This document shows positions 19,004-26,180 of a stretch of 64,000 nt of DNA, piece by piece (position 1 is the first letter of the stretch; each line of letters opens with the position of its first letter). The translations under genes were made by a program, and so were the position numbers. Below the pieces are notes generated by a model, which was not told the origin of the DNA, searched no databases, and was given only the letters and a program-made list of their open reading frames with translations. The stretch is taken from contig JAIQZU010000069.1 of NCBI GenBank assembly GCA_021776915.1, positions 54,172 through 118,171 on the forward strand, read 5' to 3'. The DNA comes from Candidatus Scalindua sp. GTDB taxonomy: Bacteria; Planctomycetota; Brocadiia; Brocadiales; Scalinduaceae.

Positions 19004-19125
19004 AGCATATTACCATAGCACCCACATGACTGGCATTCCGATGGCTGGCTATACCGCATTTTCCCTTGACTTTAATAATGTGTGGTTTTTCTATCATATA
19101 CCATACATTTCTTAACTCAGAAGGG

Positions 19126-19836
19126 CTATATCAATCTTGATACCAGACCTGCTATGGCACTCTCAACATGCAGGGTTCTTTCTCCCATGTGAACGGCAGT
19201 AAAACCGCACTCAATTAATTTCTCAACTTCATACGGGATGAAACCCCCTTCAGGACCAACCGCAAGTGTTACCGGCTTACCAATATTGTAAGGACACTGT
19301 TCCGAAGCATACGGGTGGGCAACAAAGGGGAGGGTGCCATTTATAATATCAGGTAATTCGTCTTCAACAAAAGGCTTAAATAACGGCCGAATCAAAACCT
19401 CCGGTACAATAGTGTCCTGCCCCTGTTCAAGCCCCATAATCAGATACTTGTTCAAACTGTCTGTTTCCAGCACCGGGCTCTTCCAGAAACTTTTCTCTAC
19501 GCGATAGGAGTTAATTAATATGACCCTCTTGATTCCCATAGCGCTTACCTGCGTCAGGACACGCTTGAAAACCCTTGGCCGCATCATAGCGATAACAAGG
19601 GTGATTAGGAGCGGAGCAGGTGGTTCCCTGTCCAGAACCGCATCCATTTCAACCCGGTTCTCATTGATAAGTGTTATCCTGCCGGTTCCAATATTTCCAT
19701 TTAATAACCCGACACGCAATTCATCTCCAACCGATGGCTTGTGTACCCCGAGGATATGTTCAAAGCGGTGGCCCTGAATGCGTACACGACTTGCACCTTC
19801 TATAAAATCACTCTTAAACAGGATGATAAGGTTCAT
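19126..19836 (-). CDS. rsmE: 16S rRNA m3U1498 methyltransferase
   Basis: This 236-residue SPOUT-family enzyme methylates uridine 1498 of 16S rRNA. It has the N-terminal PUA-like part (RIQGHRFEHILGVHKPSVGDE) and the C-terminal knotted domain with AVGPEGGFIPYEVEKLIECGF and MGERTLHVESAIAGLVSRL. Length is normal. It stands alone between repeat-bearing spacers. Confidence 0.93.
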   Translation of the reverse strand: MNLIILFKSDFIEGASRVRIQGHRFEHILGVHKPSVGDELRVGLLNGNIGTGRITLINENRVEMDAVLDREPPAPLLITLVIAMMRPRVFKRVLTQVSAMGIKRVILINSYRVEKSFWKSPVLETDSLNKYLIMGLEQGQDTIVPEVLIRPLFKPFVEDELPDIINGTLPFVAHPYASEQCPYNIGKPVTLAVGPEGGFIPYEVEKLIECGFTAVHMGERTLHVESAIAGLVSRLI

Positions 19837-19917
19837 AATGCATGACTTTTAATAGTAACCAGTGTTTAATTGAAAAAATTAACTATAGTATCTTTAAACT
19901 GCTATGAATAAATTTAA

Positions 19918-20141
19918 AACATAAATCCGAATATCGAAATTCGAAACAAATACGAAATTATAATATCAAATGTTCAAAACGCTCACACACTCTTGACTAA
20001 TGGCCAATTCGAGCCTTCCGAATAAACGAATTGCTCATACCAACTTTATTATTGCATGATGCCTGTTTCGATTTTTTGAACATTTAGTCATTGGAAATTT
20101 GTTTCGGATTTCGTGCCTCGAATTTCGAATTTATTAAAACA
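19918..20141. repeat. Long inverted-arm intergenic element, copy 1
   Basis: The left arm (about 19918-19980: AAATCCGAATATCGAAATTC, ACAAATACGAAATT, AATGTTCAAAA) is matched inversely by the right arm (about 20075-20141: TTTTGAACATTTAG, AAATTTGTTTCGGATTTCG, GAATTTCGAATTTATT). The arms are imperfect. A related element is at 28009-28305. Between 20142 and 20515 there is the second copy of the 16838 repeat and a short open stretch (about 20330-20487) with no start codon I can support. Confidence 0.6.
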
Positions 20142-20515
20142 TAAAATATAGCTTATTATTGCAGCTAAGCACCAGGACACTGATTTACTGAAAATATTCT
20201 ATATTTAACGGTTTTGATTACAAGGATTTATTGATATCAGTTATTAAAGATAGGACTTCCTGGAGCTATTATAGTTTTGACGAAAGAATGAAGATAGATA
20301 ATAAATTATTAAGTCATAAAAGGACTTGACCCTTTTGTTTAATAATTTAGTTGAATGTAGATACACAAATGATTATATTTTTAAGTATGCAAAGGAATCC
20401 GACTCATTAGACAACGATAAGGAAGAATTGCCAAAAACAGTTAATAGTATGCAGAATTTAAGCAGTATAAGTTTATGGGTTGGATAAAAAGTCAGGTCAG
20501 AATGAAAAGTGATAA

Positions 20516-20749
20516 ATGCCTACTATAGAGATTGGCGGTTATAAATTCAGATTCTATTCTTCTGATCTGAACGAACCGCCACATATGCATGTAATTCGGG
20601 ATGGTAAGGAAGCAAAGGTTTGGCTTCAACCGATAGAAGTTGAATATAACCGTGGTTACAATAAGGATAAAATGAATCAAATTCTAAAACTAACCAGGCA
20701 GAATCAGCAAAAATTATTGGAGGTATGGTATGCCCACTTTAACAAATAG
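20516..20749 (+). CDS. DUF4160-family protein
   Basis: This 77-residue protein opens with the DUF4160 pattern: MPTIEIGGYKFRFYSSD, then EPPHMHVIRDGKEAKVWLQP, and a helical C-terminus ending in WYAHFNK. Genes of this family are almost always paired with a DUF2442 gene, as here, where the next frame overlaps it by 20 bases. The pair is suspected to be a toxin-antitoxin-like module but no activity is established. Confidence 0.85.
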   Translation: MPTIEIGGYKFRFYSSDLNEPPHMHVIRDGKEAKVWLQPIEVEYNRGYNKDKMNQILKLTRQNQQKLLEVWYAHFNK

Positions 20750-20996
20750 CAAGGCTCAAACAGTTTTTGCAACTGGAGTTCGTTTTGATAAAAATATGCT
20801 ATACGTTTCATTAAATGATCGCAGAGAAATCTGCCTGCCATTTGACAAAATCGATTGGCTGGATTGGTTAGTAAAAGCAACACCTGAACAACGGGCAAAC
20901 TGGTCTCTCGAATCCGGTGGTTTTGCAATCTACTGGGACGACCTGGATGATGGCATAGAAATCTGTCATCTTTTAAGTATGCAATCACTATCTTAG
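20730..20996 (+). CDS. DUF2442-family protein
   Basis: The 88-residue protein has the DUF2442 pattern: VRFDKNMLYVSLNDRREICLP near the N-terminus and WSLESGGFAIYWDDLDDGIE near the C-terminus. An AGGTATGGT sits at the start inside the preceding DUF4160 gene, and the overlap implies translational coupling. DUF2442 is thought to be a small DNA-binding-like partner; function is not proven. Confidence 0.85.
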   Translation: MPTLTNSKAQTVFATGVRFDKNMLYVSLNDRREICLPFDKIDWLDWLVKATPEQRANWSLESGGFAIYWDDLDDGIEICHLLSMQSLS

Positions 20997-21210
20997 TTAC
21001 CGTAACATCTCAGTTTTCATTTCTCTGCGTTCCCCGCCTAACAAACTGGCCGGCAGGTCTGCGGCTTTCTGTCCGGTGAAGCTCTGTGGCTAAATCTCTC
21101 TTTTGTCTTTTGCCTTTAACCACAGTTTCTCTTTGCATACTTCTTGTCCTCGGCACCTTTTGTCAGGGGAAAGTCCTCGGCGCTTTTTGTCCGGGGAGCG
21201 GTGAATCGCT
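20997..21210. repeat. Spacer of degenerate dispersed repeats
   Basis: This spacer is made of short words that recur between genes across the window: CTCTGCGTTC, TTTTGCCTTTAACCACAG, two copies of the GTCCTCGGC(A/G)C...TTTTGTC motif (21149-21203), and CCCGCCTAACAAACTGGC plus GGCAGGTCTGCGG, which recurs at 26128. No gene is visible. Confidence 0.6.
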
Positions 21211-21578
21211 TTTTCCCCTTGACTTCAACGATGCATGGTTTTACTATCACAATTCATTCATTTCTTAAATCACAAAAAAACTGTTCCACTTATAGTGATA
21301 TGGAGATACTAAAACCGGTTTGGTTTTTGGCTTTTCCCCGTCCGAATGGCCTGATGGCCGGGCGGGGAAAAACCAAAGCTTGGTTGCCTGCCCGACATGT
21401 CGTTCAGGCGGGCAGTTATCCCCGGACAAAAGACGCCGAGGACTTTACTCAGGCAAAATTGTTTTTGGATTTTTCCGAAAATAATTTTGAGATGAGTAAA
21501 AGTTACCTTAAATAAATGTTTATGCTTACACGGATATAAATGACATGAACTCTCCTACCAAAAACAAATGTTCTCATC
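21211..21578 (+). repeat. Promoter/leader module, copy B, running into a membrane-protein gene
   Basis: This is the fullest copy: TTGACT at 21219-21224, CTAAAACCGGTTTGGTTTTT and a CCCGCCCGGC-type hairpin insert, the GGACAAAAGACGCCGAGGAC motif, GGATTTTTCCGAAAATAATT, AATAAATGTTTATGCTTACA and ATGACATGAAC. Unlike copies A and C, the ATG at the right end opens a long frame (the membrane protein at 21545). Confidence 0.75.
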
Positions 21579-22027
21579 ACAGTGGTAATAAGACTATGGA
21601 ATCATCTCAACTAAATCCAGGCGATACTGTTATACCTTTGGCAGATCTTGTCGTGAAAGCTGCAATTATTTCAGGCTCAATAAACAGTGCCATGATTACA
21701 TGGAAATTTAACCAGTCCTGGTGGCTTGCACTTGCAGCATTTGTTATCGGCGCCGTTGTATGTTGGTTTCTTGCCAGGCATATAGGCTCACTCGTCTTTC
21801 CCGCTACTCAATTCGACGATGTTTTTGTTGTAAAAACAGGCTCTTCAGCAATTCCTCTAACATTAAAGGCTACGTTTATTGGCTCAAGCACTGCATTAAT
21901 TTTCTGTGGCTTATTATATGCGTTTATACTTGGCGGTTCATCATTGTTCGTATCAACATGGGTAATAGTGACATTAATTTCTTTAATAGTTGGCGGCCTA
22001 TGGGGTATGTTATCAGCATTGCTTTAA
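21545..22027 (+). CDS. Small polytopic membrane protein
   Basis: This 160-residue protein has a hydrophilic 25-residue N-terminus and about four hydrophobic segments (roughly residues 30-50, 57-77, 107-127 and 133-157), so it is an integral membrane protein. No family is recognised. Its first codons belong to repeat module B: copies A and C carry the same MNFLT/MNSPT beginning but stop within about ten codons, so those copies may be relics of deleted relatives of this gene. No clear ribosome-binding site precedes ATG 21545; GGATATAAATGAC is the immediate context. Confidence 0.6.
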   Translation: MNSPTKNKCSHHSGNKTMESSQLNPGDTVIPLADLVVKAAIISGSINSAMITWKFNQSWWLALAAFVIGAVVCWFLARHIGSLVFPATQFDDVFVVKTGSSAIPLTLKATFIGSSTALIFCGLLYAFILGGSSLFVSTWVIVTLISLIVGGLWGMLSALL

Positions 22028-22190
22028 TCTCCACTAACAAGGCGCTGCTGTCGGACAATATTTACGTACTTCGCTTGTCCCCGGCATCTTTTGTCCGGGA
22101 AAGCTCTGCGTTAATTCCCCTTTCTTTGCCTTTAACCACAGTTTCCATTTGCGTACAAGCTTCGCGGTGAATCGCTTTTTCCAGAATCGC

Positions 22191-22470
22191 TTTTTCCTCT
22201 TGACTTTAATGATGTGTAGTTTTACTATCACATCTCATTCAATCCTTAAAACACACAAAAAAACTATACCACATAGAGTGATGTGGATATACTAAAATCG
22301 GTTTGGTTTTTGGTTTCTCAAAAAACCAAAGCTTGGTTGCAGTTATACTAGGACAACTTTTTCGGATTTTCTCCGAAAACTATTCAATGATGTATAAATA
22401 AATGTTTATGTTTACGCGGACGGAAATGACATGAACTTTCTTACCAGAAAATAATCGTTCTTAAAAAAGT
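22191..22470 (+). repeat. Promoter/leader module, copy C
   Basis: TTGACT (22200-22205) with the same 17-base spacer leads into TACTAT, then CTAAAATCGGTTTGGTTTTT, CGGATTTTCTCCGAAAACT, AATAAATGTTTATGTTTACG and AATGACATGAACTTTCTTAC. The frame from its ATG stops after seven codons. The nuclease-like gene starts about 90 bases further on. The upstream part of the gap (22028-22190) holds the same dispersed words as 20997-21210. Confidence 0.75.
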
Positions 22471-22560
22471 ATTAATAAAACTGGCGCTGTCTTCTTGATT
22501 AATTTTATGAGGTGATTTGCTAAATGTTGAGACCTAGCCCCGGAGTTATATTAACTTAAA

Positions 22561-23853
22561 ATGGACGAATCTACTAAACCTAGAACCTATAATATTCTTG
22601 TGTATGGTGTTGAAAAAGTTGGATTAACTGCACCTTCTAGTCACATCAAGAAAAAAAATTTCTCCTTAAAATTTGGACCATTCGATACGAGCGAAAGGTT
22701 TAATGAATACGACGGAGTAATTTTGTTTCAGGGAATTTTTGAAGAATATGAATGGACTGGTAGATATAGTCGCTATTTTAAACATTATTGTGATGTTGAT
22801 GAGCTAGATAAGCGTAAAAAAGAAACTCAGCTGCTGTTAAAAAATGGTGGTTTCATATGTTTCATTTTAAATCATGATTTTGCTGATAGTGTAGATGGAA
22901 AAGATTATTCTGGAACAGACTTGGCAAAGTACTACCTAAATATTTCTAATCTTTATCGTACAAATTTCGGTGATAGAAAAACAAATCTTAATATTAAATA
23001 TGATGAGTTTAGAGAATTTCTAGAATTATATGGCGCTGCGAATACCTATTTCAGATATAACAAGGAAGAATTTGAGTCCAGAGTTTTAGCTGATATTTCT
23101 GGCTATGTTGTAAGTATGATTATTTTTGATAGGGTGTATTCTATATCGTCGTTAATTCCGGACAATAGTGAAGATGTTATTAGTGAATATTTTACATTAT
23201 TAGCTGAAGGAATAACTTCTACACAAAACAAAATACATCAAGATATTCCGGCATGGGTTGATCAATTTGTTTTTACAGAGGAAACAGACTTAATAAATCA
23301 AAGAAATGATCTTGAGAGTAAGATATTAGAAATAGACGGACATATTGGAAGAATACGAAATTATAAAGCAATATTAGTATTGACTGGTACTGAGCTTGTT
23401 GCAAAAGTAACTAATATGTTTGAGAATGGCTTTGGGCTATCTGTTGATTCTGTTGATGAACTAAAGGAAGATATAAAATTGTTGGATAATGATGGTAATC
23501 CTTTTTGCTTATGTGAGATTAAAGGTACAAATAAAGGTGTAAAGAGAGATCATATCAACCAAACAGATTCTCATCGTGATCGTTCTGGATATGCTGATAC
23601 TTTTCCAGCGATATTGATTATTAATACCCATATTAGGAGCTCTCGTACCATTTTAGAAAAAGATCAAGATGTTGCCGAGGAACAAGTAAAACAAGCGAAG
23701 AAGATGGGAGTTTTAATCTTGAGAACATTAGATTTGTTAAAACTGCTGCGTTTGATGTATGAAAAGAAAATTAATCTTAAAGAAATAATAAATTTAATTA
23801 CAAAGAATCATGGGTGGCTAAAGGTTAATAATGATAGTTATGAAATAATTTAA
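22561..23853 (+). CDS. Predicted PD-(D/E)XK nuclease-like protein of unknown role
   Basis: The 430-residue protein starts with an alpha/beta segment (TYNILVYGVEKVGL...DGVILFQGIF) that resembles a Rossmann-type domain, has a helical middle with a short coiled coil (about residues 240-265, INQRNDLESKILEIDGHIGR), and ends in a restriction-endonuclease-like block: GTELVAKVTNMFENGFGL, then DELKEDIKLLDNDGNPFCLC and EIKG. The Asp of KEDI and the E-x-K of CEIKG fit the PD-(D/E)XK catalytic core. No methyltransferase is adjacent. The gene is more AT-rich than its neighbours, which hints at transfer. Defence or DNA processing is an inference; no ribosome-binding site of note precedes the ATG. Confidence 0.65.
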   Translation: MDESTKPRTYNILVYGVEKVGLTAPSSHIKKKNFSLKFGPFDTSERFNEYDGVILFQGIFEEYEWTGRYSRYFKHYCDVDELDKRKKETQLLLKNGGFICFILNHDFADSVDGKDYSGTDLAKYYLNISNLYRTNFGDRKTNLNIKYDEFREFLELYGAANTYFRYNKEEFESRVLADISGYVVSMIIFDRVYSISSLIPDNSEDVISEYFTLLAEGITSTQNKIHQDIPAWVDQFVFTEETDLINQRNDLESKILEIDGHIGRIRNYKAILVLTGTELVAKVTNMFENGFGLSVDSVDELKEDIKLLDNDGNPFCLCEIKGTNKGVKRDHINQTDSHRDRSGYADTFPAILIINTHIRSSRTILEKDQDVAEEQVKQAKKMGVLILRTLDLLKLLRLMYEKKINLKEIINLITKNHGWLKVNNDSYEII

Positions 23854-23973
23854 TATCAAAAAGAAAAATAAGGAAAGTGGGTGGTCGGAGTTTACTTGGA
23901 AATCGTTAGCTAAATTAGCTTGTTTGAAGTTAAATGGTAACATAGCGCATAACCAGCAGTCAAACAGTTTCAA

Positions 23974-24008
23974 TCAAAACCTTTTCGCAAGCTGATATAA
24001 ATAATTAA
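23974..24008 (-). pseudogene. 3' fragment of a sodium/solute symporter gene
   Basis: The minus strand reads LIIYISLRKGFD and stop, the same C-terminus as the symporter at 26181-27917 (LIIYIGLRKGFD). The match continues about 15 bases past the stop codon into AAACTG, so it is a copied DNA segment rather than chance. No more of the gene is present here. Confidence 0.7.
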
Positions 24009-24023
24009 AACAAAGGTGTATTT

Positions 24024-24629
24024 GTGGTTGTTTACACAATAGCAATAATCTTTATCGTGATATTCTTTGCGATATGGATATGGTTAGGGATAAAGAAATC
24101 GGCAAAGGAAGACGATAGGATTAATAAAGAGTTGGAGAAGGGTAGTATAGAAACAGAAGGTTTTCTGGACAACCTGCATGCTTCAATAAATATAGTCAGC
24201 GATTACGGAACTATCCTGCAGACAAGGGATGAAGGCGAGTTGGTTTCTATGTCAGAATCCAGGCTCCCTCATAGCAGAAGAAAAATTGTCGATGCAGTAA
24301 TATTAGTTGAATCATTCATCGAGATTGTACTTAATGATGACAGTTTCAGAGAAGTATTTATTGAAAATCATGACTCTTTCCGTTTTGACAAAACACAGGC
24401 AGAATACCTGCTTTCAGAAAAATATAGAGAATCGCTGAAGACGGGCCTGGCTTATTTAGAAGGGCTTCCTCCAGATGAGCGGGCAGAGGGGAATACAACA
24501 TTCGAGAATGTTGTAGATCACATAAAAGAGAAGGAGATCACTGAGGATAACACAACTGCTTTGGGATCAGAAGATTTCAAAGAAATGATAGAAGGATTTA
24601 TGACGGCATATAAAAAATCAAAGAGATGA
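24024..24629 (+). CDS. Hypothetical membrane-anchored protein
   Basis: This 201-residue protein has one N-terminal membrane segment (about residues 3-24) followed by a charged, mainly helical soluble domain. No known domain is seen. The start is GTG 24024 with AAAGGTG about 7 bases upstream. A copied symporter fragment lies immediately before it. It may expose its C-terminal domain on the cytoplasmic side, since Lys residues follow the membrane segment, but that is only a topology guess. Confidence 0.6.
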   Translation: MVVYTIAIIFIVIFFAIWIWLGIKKSAKEDDRINKELEKGSIETEGFLDNLHASINIVSDYGTILQTRDEGELVSMSESRLPHSRRKIVDAVILVESFIEIVLNDDSFREVFIENHDSFRFDKTQAEYLLSEKYRESLKTGLAYLEGLPPDERAEGNTTFENVVDHIKEKEITEDNTTALGSEDFKEMIEGFMTAYKKSKR

Positions 24630-25177
24630 AGGCCGGGAAGCAAATTAATCCTTGTTTATCCTGTTAATCTTCTCCAAACTCTGCGTTTTATCTGTGTCCA
24701 TATTTGGTCATTAGTCATTAGTTATTCATTATTTGTAGCTAAAGTGATCTAAAGTGCCTGTAGTTAAAAAATGAAAAATTTGTTTTTCACCACAACTTTA
24801 GACACTTTTAACTTTTTCTCTGCGTTCTCTCTGCGTCCAATGTCTTTTGCCTTTCGCCTTTAACCTTAGTGTCAATTTGTGAAATTCGTGTCTTTCCGTG
24901 CTATTCCGTGGTTAAATATCTCTTTTCGCAAGCAGATACGAAGTTGAAGTTAATATTTACCTGTCAATACAGGTATTATTTACCATATCAAAGCTACCTC
25001 CAGTTGTAACTAAAGAACGTATGATCAATGAATACAGTATGTTGCATAAATTGTTAGTGGTCTGGCATGCCATTAGCATTTAACCCTGCCAGCTTTTAAG
25101 AAAGTCTTTTAGAGAGATTGGAAGTGAACTGTAGTAAATAGTACAACTGTATTCTTAATAAGATAGGGAGGAAAATT
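24630..25177. other. Gene-free spacer with dispersed words and a possible sigma-54 site
   Basis: This spacer holds the words CTCTGCGTTCTCTCTGCGTC, TTTTGCCTTTCGCC, TTTCCGTGCTATTCCGTGG and AAAGTGATCTAAAGTGCC, all of which recur in other spacers. A short CTTTTCGCAAGCAGATA near 24934 resembles the symporter 3' end. No gene is visible. Confidence 0.5.
25063..25079 (+). promoter_or_regulatory. Possible sigma-54 promoter of the EF-hand gene
   Basis: TGGCATGCCATTAGCAT has GG and GC dinucleotides ten bases apart, as in the -24/-12 elements (TGGCAC-N5-TTGC), about 100 bases upstream of the EF-hand gene. One site alone is weak evidence and no sigma-54 activator is nearby. Confidence 0.3.
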
Positions 25178-25759
25178 ATGATTGGCATACCAGGAGTAGG
25201 TAACCCGCTTTCTGTTTTAAATCTATCTAAATCCATTATAAACAAAATGGATAATTTGATTAGTAAAAAAGATACCAGCGATGTCAATGCTCTGAGTATC
25301 AAGGAGTCAATAGCTCCAAAAGATAGAGTCGACAGGATTGAAAAAATTGGTGATGACCAGGCCGGTAGATTTGAGAGATTTGAGCGTATTTTCGCTGCTC
25401 ACACTCGTGCTCATGCTGTTGATAAAATGGTAAGTCATTTAATGAGTAAAAAGGACACCAACGGCGATGGTGTGTTGAATGTTGGAGAATTTGGTGTACC
25501 TGAAGATATCTTCGACAAGATTGATAAAAACAGTGATGGTCAAGTCGGTAAAGCAGAGCTCAATATCGCCGCTCACGCTCATATTCATGCTATGAGTGAA
25601 AGAACAAATCATTTAATCAGTAAAAAGGACACCAACGGTGATGGTCAAGCCGGCAGAGTAGATCTCAATGTCGCCGCTCGCACTCATGCTGCTCTTAATA
25701 ACATGATAAGCGAAATTCTGCCACACGAAGCATCTTCAAGTTTAGATGCCATTGTGTAA
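25178..25759 (+). CDS. EF-hand calcium-binding-like protein
   Basis: The 193-residue protein contains three clear EF-hand loops, DTNGDGVLNVGEF, DKNSDGQVGKAEL and DTNGDGQAGRVDL, and a degenerate N-terminal one (DTSDVNALSIKES). Each lies in a repeat of about 60 residues that also carries an AAHAH/AARTHA segment and an (M/L)ISKKDT lead-in, so the gene grew by internal duplication. No signal peptide is evident. GGGAGG is well placed before ATG 25178. It could act as a calcium sensor or buffer; no partner is indicated. Confidence 0.8.
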   Translation: MIGIPGVGNPLSVLNLSKSIINKMDNLISKKDTSDVNALSIKESIAPKDRVDRIEKIGDDQAGRFERFERIFAAHTRAHAVDKMVSHLMSKKDTNGDGVLNVGEFGVPEDIFDKIDKNSDGQVGKAELNIAAHAHIHAMSERTNHLISKKDTNGDGQAGRVDLNVAARTHAALNNMISEILPHEASSSLDAIV

Positions 25760-26180
25760 TCTGCGTACAAATTTGTTATTCGTCAGTATCACACAAAGGC
25801 ACAGAGTCACAAAGGTTAACAACAAAAAATGAGATTCGTAAAAAGAATAGTAGTTGATGCAGTAATTATGAAATAACACGAATTAAAGACCGAGCGTTCA
25901 AATAAAGACAAACTTTGTGTTCTTAGTGTCTCCATGTGAATAATGTCTTTAGTCTTTTTCACCTAAATATTAGTTTTTCTCTGCGAACTCCGCGTTGAGT
26001 AATGTCTTTTGCCTTTAACTTCCGTGATATGCACCCGGCGTCTTTTGTCCGGAGATTCCGTGGTTAAATTTCTCTTTTTTCTCTACACTCATCTGTGTCC
26101 CATTATCTTTTCTTCGCGCTCTTTGCGCCCCCGCCTAACAAACTGGCGAGCAGGTCTGCGGTGAATCGTGCAAAACTGTT
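25760..26180. repeat. Spacer of degenerate dispersed repeats
   Basis: It contains CACAAAGGCACAGAGTCACA-type words, CTTAGTGTCTCCATGTGAA, CACCCGGCGTCTTTTGTCCGG, TTCGCGCTCTTTGCG and a second copy of CCCGCCTAACAAACTGGC (26128) seen also at 21033. There is no coding signal until the symporter stop codon. Confidence 0.6.

Noticed and set aside
20330..20487. Short open stretch upstream of the DUF4160 gene (LFNNLVECRYTNDY...)
   Set aside because: Open for about 50 codons but without a start codon, ribosome-binding site or recognisable family.
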